Source of the DNA: Deltaproteobacteria bacterium
GTDB lineage: Bacteria > Desulfobacterota > Binatia > UTPRO1
Assembly (NCBI GenBank): GCA_029262315.1
Contig: JAJCZP010000032.1
Location: 1-32,763 of the forward strand
Direction of reading: 5' to 3'
DNA: 32,763 nt
Below are positions 24,328 to 31,417 of the stretch, piece after piece. Numbering within the stretch: position 1 is the stretch's first letter; each line of letters begins with the position of its first letter. Under the pieces are notes generated by a model. It was not told the origin of the DNA. It did no database searches and saw nothing but the letters and a program-made list of their open reading frames with translations. The translations under genes were made by a program, and so were the position numbers.

Positions 24328-27300
24328 GTGACGCCGGTTCGCGACTGTATCCACCGCTGCATGGTCTTGTTGGCGGTGGGTCTGGTCGCCGTAGCGGCCG
24401 CACCGACGGTCGCGATCGCTGGGCCGGCGTTCGGCCCAGCGGCGGCGCTCAACCAGAACGCCGCCACCGACGGTGGGGCGGATATGACGCCGCAGATCGC
24501 GACCGATGCCGCGGGCACCTGGCTCGCGCTTTGGGCCTCGGACGATACACTCGACGGCACGGTCGGCGCCGACAACGACATTCTGGTTGCGCGTTCGGTG
24601 GACGCCGGTGTGAGTTGGACGGCGCCTGCACCACTCGATCCTGCGGCTGCCTCAGATACCGCGTTCGATTTCACGCCGCATGTCACGACTGATGGGAGCG
24701 GCACCTGGATCGCGGTGTGGGCGTCGACGAATGATCTCGACGGGAGCATCGGGTTCGATCCCGATGTCCTCGTCGCCCGTTCGACGGACGCGGGGCTGAC
24801 CTGGAGCGCTCCGGTAGCTTTGAACGCGAACGCGCCCGGCGATCTCGGCAACGACGATAGACCCCGCATCGCCACCGATGGTGCAGGCGTCTGGTTGGTC
24901 GTGTGGGACTCCAATGATTCGCTTGGCGGCACGCTCGGTATCGATCGGGATGTGCTGGTCGCGCGCTCCGTCGACGGCGGGCTGACGTGGAGCGATCCGG
25001 TACCCGCCAATACCGGTGCGGGCGCGGACTCCGGAAACGACCAGCGACCGCAGATTGTGTCCACGGGGGCTGGGCGCTGGCTGGCGGTGTGGGCATCGAA
25101 CGAAGACTTGAACGGTAGCCTTGGTGAGGACCTCGATGTGTTGATCGCGTCGTCATCCGATGACGGTGCGACGTGGTCCGCGCCCACGGCGCTCAATACG
25201 AACGCCGACGGAGACGTCGGCCTGGACGATCGTCCGCAGCTTGCCGGCGATGGCACGGGGACGTGGGTCGCCGTCTGGGTTTCGTCGGATACGCTCGGTG
25301 GAGTCGTCGGTGGCGATCTGGACGTCGTCGGTGCTCGGTCGATCGACGATGGGGTGACATGGAGCGCTCCGGCCCCCGTCAACGTGCTCGCGCCCACGGA
25401 CTCGGGGGACGACGCCACGCCCCACATCGCCACCAACGGTCGTGGCGAGTGGGTGACCGTGTGGGAGTCGACGGATCCATTGGCCGGTACGATTGGCGAG
25501 GACGACGATATCGTCATGGCCCGTTCTTCCGACGACGGCCTCACGTGGACGAGCCCCTTTGCATTGAACGATCTGGCTGCGAGCGACGCTGGTGCAGATG
25601 TGTCGCCGCGCCTGGCGACGGACGGCGCAGGTACGTGGGTCGCCGTGTGGGCCTCGGACGACGTCGGGGCAGGCTTGGGCGGGGATACCGATGTGCTGTT
25701 CGCGCGCGGTGTGCCTCGTTGTGGTGATGGCATCCTCGATCAAGGTGAGGAGTGCGACGACGGCAATCTCGTGAACGGAGACGGGTGCTCATCTTCCTGC
25801 CAGCTGCCTGCCACGCCCACGCCGACCGCGACACCGACGCTGACCGCTACCGCCACGCCCACGCCGACGCCCACGTTGACGGCAACCGCGACGGCGACGT
25901 CCACAGTGACGGCAACGCCGACGGCAACCGCGACGGCGACGCCCACAGTGACGCCCACGCCTACGGTCACGCCCACCACAACCCCGACGGTCACGCCCAC
26001 GCCGACGCCAACGTCGACGCCCACCGCAACCGCGACGGGTACACCGACACCGACGATCACGCCCACCGCAACGCCGACGGCAACGGCCACGGGCACACCA
26101 ACGGCGACGATCACCCCTACGGCGACTCTGACGCCGCCCGCAACTACTACCCTGACGCCGACGGCAACCCCCACGGCGACCGTGACGCCGGGCGGTACGC
26201 CCACGCCGACGGGAACCGAGATTCCGAATTCGACGCCGACACCAGCGAGCAGCGCATCCGCGGCGGGCGGCACGACGCCGACACCCGCGGTTGCGACGCC
26301 AGGACCGCTGCGGTTGACGGATGCCGATGCGGCGGCCGCGGCTGTTCAATGTCAACGGCGGTTCGCCAAGGAGACGGCCCGTTTGGCCCGAACGCGCTTC
26401 CGAGCGCTCGCCAAGTGCGAGAGGCACTTTCAGAAATGCGTCCAGCTGCGGCCGCCTGATGATCCGTGTCTTGGTAGTGCCGCCGATCGTTGCGCGAAGG
26501 CGCTAGGGAAGATCGGCGCGGAGGAGGCGCGGCGCACGGCATCCATAGCCAGCCGATGTTCCGTACGTTTCCTCGGGCCGGATGACTTGCTTGGGGACGC
26601 AGGTCTGGGCTTCGAAACTATCGGTGGGGAGTGCGAGGCGCAGTTCGGCATCGTTCCAACCGATTTGGATTCGATCGTGGATTGTGTGTTGCGCCAGCAC
26701 GCATGTCACGTCGAGCGCATGGTCGAGGTCTTCTCGCCGCGCACCAAGGAGTTCATGCGGTTGGCTCCCGGAGGCGGCATCGCGGTCGAGCCGCTCACAT
26801 GTCTGCCCGATCATGGCGGCGTGGGCGCGGCGCTCGATGGCGAATCAGCATCGGCGCTTCCCCGTTGCGGGAAAACCCTGGCGAAGCACGGTGCGAGCTT
26901 CGCGCGCCGCGGGCTCGCACGGTACGCCAAGTGCCTGGATAGGATTTTTCAGTGCGTTCAACGGGCGCCGGAAGACCCGCGTTGTCTTGCGAAGGCGACC
27001 GCGCAGTGCGACAAGCGCTTCGCCAGCGTCGCGCGCGACGCAGATCGGCTCTCACGCGCGGTCGCGCGCAGTTGCGACGAAACGCGCATTGCCTACGAGG
27101 ATCTTCGCGAGGCACGGGGGGCGCGTCTCGAAGCGATCGACGACGCATGCATTGCCCTGGGGCTCCCGTCCCCGGCGACGCTGGCAGACTATCGCACCTG
27201 CTTGGTGCGCCATGAGCGGTGTCGTACGGCGGAGCTCGTACGCTTCGCGTTTCCGCGGGCGGAAGAACTGCTAGGGCGCGTCGGGCGAACGCTGGATGAG

Positions 27301-27345
27301 GAGTCCTGCCCAAGCGCGCTGACCCTCGAAGTGCCGAGTCCGTAG
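24328..27345 (+). CDS. Large secreted protein: 7-blade propeller, Cys-rich repeat, TP linker, duplicated ten-Cys domain
   Basis: The product has about 1005 residues. A signal peptide ([20 protein letters not shown]) is followed by seven units of about 68 residues, each of the form W-S-A-P-x-x-L-N...WxAVWxSxDxLxG..G.D.DVLVARSxDxGxxW. These are Asp boxes, and the count fits one seven-blade propeller like exo-sialidases, but no sialidase active-site set is evident. One DUF4215-like unit follows ([16 protein letters not shown]), then a Thr/Pro/Ala linker of about 165 residues. Two tandem copies of a roughly 150-residue helical domain complete it, with ten cysteines at matching spacing. A surface adhesin or ligand-binding protein is plausible. 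The start is a GTG at 24328, with AAGGA 10 bases upstream and one base after the previous stop; the ATG at 24361 is an alternative that shortens the signal peptide. Confidence 0.78.
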   Translation: MTPVRDCIHRCMVLLAVGLVAVAAAPTVAIAGPAFGPAAALNQNAATDGGADMTPQIATDAAGTWLALWASDDTLDGTVGADNDILVARSVDAGVSWTAPAPLDPAAASDTAFDFTPHVTTDGSGTWIAVWASTNDLDGSIGFDPDVLVARSTDAGLTWSAPVALNANAPGDLGNDDRPRIATDGAGVWLVVWDSNDSLGGTLGIDRDVLVARSVDGGLTWSDPVPANTGAGADSGNDQRPQIVSTGAGRWLAVWASNEDLNGSLGEDLDVLIASSSDDGATWSAPTALNTNADGDVGLDDRPQLAGDGTGTWVAVWVSSDTLGGVVGGDLDVVGARSIDDGVTWSAPAPVNVLAPTDSGDDATPHIATNGRGEWVTVWESTDPLAGTIGEDDDIVMARSSDDGLTWTSPFALNDLAASDAGADVSPRLATDGAGTWVAVWASDDVGAGLGGDTDVLFARGVPRCGDGILDQGEECDDGNLVNGDGCSSSCQLPATPTPTATPTLTATATPTPTPTLTATATATSTVTATPTATATATPTVTPTPTVTPTTTPTVTPTPTPTSTPTATATGTPTPTITPTATPTATATGTPTATITPTATLTPPATTTLTPTATPTATVTPGGTPTPTGTEIPNSTPTPASSASAAGGTTPTPAVATPGPLRLTDADAAAAAVQCQRRFAKETARLARTRFRALAKCERHFQKCVQLRPPDDPCLGSAADRCAKALGKIGAEEARRTASIASRCSVRFLGPDDLLGDAGLGFETIGGECEAQFGIVPTDLDSIVDCVLRQHACHVERMVEVFSPRTKEFMRLAPGGGIAVEPLTCLPDHGGVGAALDGESASALPRCGKTLAKHGASFARRGLARYAKCLDRIFQCVQRAPEDPRCLAKATAQCDKRFASVARDADRLSRAVARSCDETRIAYEDLREARGARLEAIDDACIALGLPSPATLADYRTCLVRHERCRTAELVRFAFPRAEELLGRVGRTLDEESCPSALTLEVPSP
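25813..26310 (+). repeat. Thr-Pro coding tandem repeat (linker)
   Basis: About 500 bases encode a TPTPTATPT-type linker. It is built from irregular repeats of ACGCC(G/C)AC-type hexamers mixed with GCAACCGCGACGG units. The repeats are degenerate in the third base and so old or under selection, but length change by slippage is likely. Long open frames on the opposite strand (Val-Gly repeats) are a by-product of this composition. Confidence 0.8.
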
Positions 27346-27390
27346 CGTCGAGAGGCCAGAGGCTGCGGTGGCCGATCGTCGGCTCCCTGG

Positions 27391-27411
27391 GCGCGCGATC
27401 GACCCGCGCGC
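27391..27411 (+). terminator. 7-bp GC hairpin after the large secreted protein gene
   Basis: GCGCGCG (27391-27397) and CGCGCGC (27405-27411) pair perfectly around ATCGACC, 46 bases after the stop at 27345. A pyrimidine-rich CTTTCTTT follows at about 27421-27428. It may be a weak terminator. The 158-base gap otherwise shows nothing clear, and no promoter for the glycosyltransferase genes was identified. Confidence 0.35.
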
Positions 27412-27503
27412 GGCGTGCGGCTTTCTTTGCTCCGCCGGGTGCAGCATGGTGTGGTCTCGGACCGAGGCTGCGGCGTGAGGCGACCTCCGCCGACGGCCCG
27501 CGC

Positions 27504-28196
27504 ATGCGCATCGATGTCATCATACCGGCGTTGGACGAGGCGTCGTCAGTCGGCGGCGTCGTTCGCGCCGTCCTGCGACCACCGGTACGCCACGTGCTGG
27601 TGGTCGACAACGGAAGCGGAGACGGAACCGCACAGGTAGCGCGAGAGGCGGGCGCGGTCATGATTCCGGAGCCGAGGCGCGGCTACGGTTCCGCCTGTCT
27701 TGCCGGAATGCGGGCGCTCCCGGCTGATACCGATCTCGTGGTCTTTCTGGATGCAGATGGGAGCGACGATCCTGCGTACCTCGGATGTTTGGTCGAGCCG
27801 ATAGTTGCCGGACGAGCGGATCTGGTCGTGGGAGCGCGTCGTGGCGCCATCGAGGCAGGAGCGTTGACGCCGATGCAGCGGGTCGGGAACGCGGTCGCGG
27901 CGGGATGGCTGCGCGCGCGGTTCGGTCTGCAAGCCACTGATCTCGGACCGTTCAGGGCGATTCGTCGCTCGGCGCTGGATCGGCTCGGGATGAGCGATCC
28001 GGACTATGGCTGGACCGTGGAGATGCAGATCAAGGCGGCGCGTGCGGGGCTGCGCTATGCCGAGGTCGCGGTTCCCTATCGGCGGCGGCTCGGGCGCTCC
28101 AAGATCTCCGGGACAGTCCGCGGTACGGTAGGCGCCTCGGTGAAGATTCTCGGCCTGCTCGCGCGCTACGACTGGAAGGGGCGGACCAGATCGTGA
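27504..28196 (+). CDS. Family 2 glycosyltransferase, dolichyl/polyprenyl-phosphate sugar synthase-like
   Basis: The product has 230 residues. It shows the GT-A fold signature RIDVIIPALDEASSVGGVV, nucleotide-binding VVDNGSGDGT, and a DxD-type metal site in VVFLDADGSDDP. The acceptor-side region reads ATDLGPFRAIRR and YGWTVEMQIKAARAG. This is the soluble, compact form of the DPM1/polyprenyl-phosphate glycosyltransferase group, without C-terminal membrane helices. It probably moves a sugar from a nucleotide donor to a lipid phosphate carrier, giving the donor for the membrane enzyme encoded next. Donor sugar is unknown. The ATG at 27504 begins the conserved strand. The next gene starts at a GTG overlapping its TGA by four bases. 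Confidence 0.88.
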   Translation: MRIDVIIPALDEASSVGGVVRAVLRPPVRHVLVVDNGSGDGTAQVAREAGAVMIPEPRRGYGSACLAGMRALPADTDLVVFLDADGSDDPAYLGCLVEPIVAGRADLVVGARRGAIEAGALTPMQRVGNAVAAGWLRARFGLQATDLGPFRAIRRSALDRLGMSDPDYGWTVEMQIKAARAGLRYAEVAVPYRRRLGRSKISGTVRGTVGASVKILGLLARYDWKGRTRS

Positions 28197-29446
28197 GCCA
28201 ACGGCGTGCTTGCCTCGGATTCCTGGCGACGTGTGTCCTTGCGTATCCAATAGGAGTCTTCGCCCCGACAGCCCAGGGGACGGCCTATCTACTGCTGCAC
28301 GGTATGCTCGCTGGCTGGATGCTCGCGTCCTGGTGGGGGCGCGATCCAGATTCGAACTGGGTCCTCGGCGCGGGAGTGCTGGCGCGACTCGTACTCGTCG
28401 GCCTCGCGCCATTCACGACGCACGATGTCGACCGCTACCTTTGGGATGGAGCGGTGGCGTTGGCGGGCTACGATCCCTACCTCCTTCCGCCTGCGGCACC
28501 GGTGCTGGCCGATCTACGCGCGGTCTGGCCCACCTCCGCTGCTCACGTCCAGTTCACGACTATCTACCCGCCCGGGGCGCTGGGGTTGTTCGTGGTCGCC
28601 GCGAGCGCGGGCGTCGAGTGGGCTCCCGTCGCATGGAAGTTGCTCGTGACGGGCGCCTCGATCACCACGCTGCTATTGGCGGCGACGCTCTTGCGGCGGC
28701 GAGGGGCGAGCCGCCATTTGCCGCTCGTCGCGTTCTCGCCCCTTCTCGTTCTGGAGACTGGCATCGGCGCCCATCTCGATGCCTTTTCCGCGTTGGCACT
28801 GGTTGCGGCGCTTTGGGCGACCGAACTGCGGTGGGCCTTTGCCGCTGGCGCTGCTCTTGGGGCGGGTATCCTGGCCAAATTCTTGCCAGCGATTGCCGCC
28901 GTGCCCTTGGCGTTGACGCTCGGGCGGCGCCAAGCCCTCTCGCTGCTCGGCGGTGCTGCGGTCGTTACGGCGGTGGGCTATGCGGTGGCGGGGTGGTGTG
29001 GCCTCTGGCCGCTCGGCGGACTCAGGGCGTTCTTCGCATACGCCCGTTTCGGATCACCCCTGGCGGCGTTGTTTGAGGGCACGGCGGGGCAGACTGGGCT
29101 GCTTCTCGGGGGGGTCGTGGCGGGTGCGGCATTGCTGGCGGCGAGCATCCGCACTGCTCTGCGAGGTGCGCGTGGTGACGCTGTTCAGTACGCGTTGGCC
29201 GTGCCACTGGCGGTCAGTCCGGTCGTCTACCCGTGGTATCTGATGCCACTGGCGGTCTGCACGGCAGTATCCCCGTCGGCGATGGTGTTGATTTGGACGC
29301 TGACACTGCCGCTGACGTACGAGGTGCTGAACGAGCTCGGAGCGTCCGGTCGTTGGACGCCCGCGCGTTGGCCGCTCGTGGTGATCGCCCTTGGATGGAT
29401 TGTCGGAGCGGCGGTCGACAGGGCCCGGTCACGGAGGACGACGTGA
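28193..29446 (+). CDS. GT-C/GT87-like polytopic membrane glycosyltransferase (putative)
   Basis: The product has 417 residues with about ten hydrophobic segments. An early external loop carries TTHDVDRYLWDGAVALAGYDPYLLPP, and later comes FTTIYPPGALGLFVV. The G-x-D-P-Y and Y-P-P motifs are characteristic of DUF2029/GT87-like and other GT-C enzymes that use polyprenyl-phosphate sugars outside the membrane. The acidic residues in HDVD are candidate catalytic ones. Together with the lipid-phosphate GT2 before it, this suggests a two-step donor-and-transferase unit. The acceptor is unknown. The start is a GTG at 28193 overlapping the previous TGA (GTGA). Its own stop overlaps the next GTG in the same way. 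Confidence 0.8.
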   Translation: MSQRRACLGFLATCVLAYPIGVFAPTAQGTAYLLLHGMLAGWMLASWWGRDPDSNWVLGAGVLARLVLVGLAPFTTHDVDRYLWDGAVALAGYDPYLLPPAAPVLADLRAVWPTSAAHVQFTTIYPPGALGLFVVAASAGVEWAPVAWKLLVTGASITTLLLAATLLRRRGASRHLPLVAFSPLLVLETGIGAHLDAFSALALVAALWATELRWAFAAGAALGAGILAKFLPAIAAVPLALTLGRRQALSLLGGAAVVTAVGYAVAGWCGLWPLGGLRAFFAYARFGSPLAALFEGTAGQTGLLLGGVVAGAALLAASIRTALRGARGDAVQYALAVPLAVSPVVYPWYLMPLAVCTAVSPSAMVLIWTLTLPLTYEVLNELGASGRWTPARWPLVVIALGWIVGAAVDRARSRRTT

Positions 29447-30135
29447 CCCAGCGGATTGTGGCGATCGTCCCGGTATTGGACGAGGAACTCCGCATCGGTC
29501 CGTGCTTGGCGGCGTTGCGTGCGGTTCCGGGGATCGCGGAGATTGTTGTCGTCGATGGCGGCAGTCAGGATCGGACCGTTGCGATCGCCGGCGCTGTGCC
29601 GAGGATTCGTGTCGTGCAGGCCCCGCGCGGGCGCGGCGGGCAAATGAATGCGGGAGCGGCGGTGGTGGCCGCGGATGTGCTGCTCTTCGTGCACGCGGAC
29701 GTGCAGCTTCCCGAGGATGCGGCCGTGTGGATCGCACGAGTCCTCGAGGATGTCGGCGTGGTCGCGGGCGCGTTTCGCACCCGTACCGTTGTCGATCATG
29801 GCGCCTCGTGGATCGCGCCGTTCCTGCCGCTCGCGGACATCCGGTCGCGGCTGAGTGCGTTGCCCTACGGCGACCAGGCGTTGTTCGTCCGGCATGAGGC
29901 GTTCGTACGCGCGGGCGGTTTTCCCGACCAGCCGCTGATGGAGGATCTTGAGCTCGCGTTTCGTCTGCGTCGGCTCGGGCGCATCGCGCGCGTTCCGGCC
30001 ACGGTGAGGGTGTCGGGGCGCCGTTTCATTGCGCGTCCTATCGCGTCGATCTTGGCCATGCGGCTGTTTCCCGCTTTGTATCGTCTCGGGGTGCCGCCGC
30101 GCGTGCTGGCCCAGCTCTACGGGCGTCCGAGATAG
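29443..30135 (+). CDS. TIGR04283-type family 2 glycosyltransferase
   Basis: The product has 230 residues. Its motifs fit the TIGR04283 group of GT2 enzymes: IVAIVPVLDEELRIGPCL, VVDGGSQDRT, GRGGQMNAGA, FVHADVQLPEDA in place of the usual DxD, YGDQALFVRHEAFVRAGGFP and PLMEDLELAFRLRRLGR. Some family members are named for arsenosugar biosynthesis because they neighbour the radical-SAM enzyme ArsS. No ArsS gene is in this window, so that role is not supported here. The start is a GTG at 29443 overlapping the upstream TGA, with GGAGGA 4-5 bases before it. It is the last gene of a tightly coupled three-gene glycosyl unit and converges on the sulfotransferase gene 51 bases away. Confidence 0.88.
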   Translation: MTQRIVAIVPVLDEELRIGPCLAALRAVPGIAEIVVVDGGSQDRTVAIAGAVPRIRVVQAPRGRGGQMNAGAAVVAADVLLFVHADVQLPEDAAVWIARVLEDVGVVAGAFRTRTVVDHGASWIAPFLPLADIRSRLSALPYGDQALFVRHEAFVRAGGFPDQPLMEDLELAFRLRRLGRIARVPATVRVSGRRFIARPIASILAMRLFPALYRLGVPPRVLAQLYGRPR

Positions 30136-30186
30136 GCGCGCGATCTTCCGAGGGGGGCCCTGCCGTCGCGACGCCGCGGTGCGCTG

Positions 30187-31203
30187 TTAGCCGCGGAGGA
30201 GGACGTCGCAGACCAGGCGTACCCGCCGGACCAGGCGCCCGAAGGCGTTGTGGTCGATGTTCCGGCGGAGTGCGGTAAGCGTCTTTCGTTGGAGGCGATA
30301 GCGGTCGAAGAACGGAGGCCGCGCCGGGGGTGTTGGCCCGCCGGCGGCTGCGGCTTCGACGGGCGTGAAGAAGGTCGAGCGCGGGAAGCCCCAGGTTGCG
30401 AGATCGTCGTCGGCGATACCGCCGATCATTTCGCGTACGAGCGCCAGCTTGGCGGGATCGGCGGCCAGCTCGTGCGCCCACTTCTCGATGGACGCCGTGA
30501 CCGGCCGCGAATGCTGCTTCACGCCGAGCGGATCGCCCAGGCCTTTGGTGTCGTGATCGTGGCTTCCGTACTCGATGGCGCCGGGTTCGAAGGGTAACTC
30601 GAGGAACTCGAAGACCCGTCGCATCTCGGCTTCCGGCTGCTGTACGAGGGCCTCGTACCCGACGTGCACGAGCGGCACGGGGCGATCACGGAGGAAGCGC
30701 GCCATCGCCGGCACATATCGGTCGAGAATCGGGTTGAACTTGCGGGCTGCGATGTAGTCACCGTCGAAGAACGAGTTCGCGTACGAGCTCCACACCGCCG
30801 CCGGGTGCCGGGTCAGGACGATGTAACGAGCTCGGGGATAGAGCTTGCCGATGAATGGCAGGACGAGCGCATTGGCCGGCGTCTTGTCGAGGAACAGCGG
30901 CTTGCCGTTGCCGCACGCTTCGAGCATCCGCCCGTACAGGATGTCGGTGTAGGCACGACACGCGTCCAGGTAGTCGGCTTCGCCACCTGGAAGATCGCCG
31001 ACGAATTCGCGCGCGGCCTGCTGAGCCTGCAGGTGGTCAAAGGAGGCCTTGTCGACAGTGTCATAGAACCCGAGATGGGCGAGCGGGGTCAGGAGGTGGG
31101 GCTCCGGCCGGCTGTAGATCGCCGAGTGCGAACTCAACATCCGCATGAGCAGAGTGGAGCCCGATCGAGGCGGGCCGATCACGAACAGTAGCTTGTTTTC
31201 CAC
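30187..31203 (-). CDS. Sulfotransferase family protein
   Basis: The product has 338 residues. The 5'-phosphosulfate loop GPPRSGST (10-17) opens the protein. DKTP (106-109) and the 3'-phosphate-binding segment TRHPAAVWSSYANS (131-144) complete the PAPS-binding set. Later features, HVGYEALVQQPEAEMRRVFEFLELPF, also fit the family. It would transfer sulfate from PAPS to a hydroxyl or amine acceptor. Bacterial members act on lipids, glycans or small metabolites, and the neighbouring glycosyltransferases make a glycan or glycolipid acceptor a reasonable guess. The start is a GTG at 31203 with GAGGGA about 10 bases upstream. Codons overlap no other gene. CCGCGG occurs twice (30174-30179 and 30191-30196) near its stop and could pair as a small end hairpin. 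Confidence 0.9.
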   Translation of the reverse strand: MENKLLFVIGPPRSGSTLLMRMLSSHSAIYSRPEPHLLTPLAHLGFYDTVDKASFDHLQAQQAAREFVGDLPGGEADYLDACRAYTDILYGRMLEACGNGKPLFLDKTPANALVLPFIGKLYPRARYIVLTRHPAAVWSSYANSFFDGDYIAARKFNPILDRYVPAMARFLRDRPVPLVHVGYEALVQQPEAEMRRVFEFLELPFEPGAIEYGSHDHDTKGLGDPLGVKQHSRPVTASIEKWAHELAADPAKLALVREMIGGIADDDLATWGFPRSTFFTPVEAAAAGGPTPPARPPFFDRYRLQRKTLTALRRNIDHNAFGRLVRRVRLVCDVLLRG

Positions 31204-31223
31204 GTTGTTAGGGTCCCTCTCCC

Positions 31224-31306
31224 GGGTCGGTCAGCGGGGCATGTCTGCACCGATTCTACCGACCCTCGCGCTCGGGATCGAGCGCCGATCTCGGCGGGCT
31301 CTTTTT
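31224..31306 (+). promoter_or_regulatory. Terminator/antiterminator-like hairpin set
   Basis: Three dyads lie in a row. GGGTCGGT (31224-31231) pairs with ACCGACCC (31258-31265). GCGCTCG (31268-31274) pairs with CGAGCGC (31279-31285) around the tetraloop GGAT. GAGCGCCGA (31280-31288) pairs with TCGGC and GCTC (31291-31295, 31298-31301, with a two-G bulge) and is followed by TTTTT (31302-31306). The second and third share 31280-31285 and exclude each other, the layout of transcription attenuators. It reads on the + strand, upstream of the beta-helix gene. It could instead stop antisense transcription into the sulfotransferase promoter area. Confidence 0.4.
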
Positions 31307-31343
31307 GGTGCCTCCGGTTGACTAGCGGGGGGCTCCTGCGCAA

Positions 31344-31411
31344 CACCTTAGGGTGGAGGATAGACCCGGATGATGCGCCCGCTTCGGGGGCGTGTCACCG
31401 TACGAAAGGTG
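31344..31411 (+). promoter_or_regulatory. Putative structured mRNA leader (three-way junction) over the ribosome site
   Basis: CACCTT (31344-31349) pairs with AAGGTG (31406-31411) as a closing helix. Inside, GGGT (31351-31354) pairs with ACCC (31364-31367), and directly abutting it 31368-31380 pairs with 31388-31399 in a hairpin of about 12 base pairs with an A bulge and two G-U pairs. It is capped by C(UUCG)G at 31382-31387, an extra-stable RNA tetraloop. The closing helix contains the AAAGG ribosome site of the ATG at 31418. It does not match the riboswitch classes I can recall. Pairing was done by eye. Confidence 0.45.
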
Positions 31412-31417
31412 CCGACT

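Noticed and set aside
25740-26273. Minus-strand open frame of Val-Gly-Ala repeats ([11 protein letters not shown])
   Set aside because: It is the antisense image of the Thr-Pro linker; it has no ribosome site or independent support. The same applies to 32188-32715.
29443-30135. Arsenosugar biosynthesis role for the TIGR04283-type glycosyltransferase
   Set aside because: No radical-SAM ArsS or arsenic gene is visible nearby; the family name alone is not enough.
31318-31323. TTGACT as a -35 promoter element for the beta-helix gene
   Set aside because: It matches the consensus well, but the hexamer 17 bases downstream (CAACAC) is a poor -10, and the implied start would cut the leader helix.
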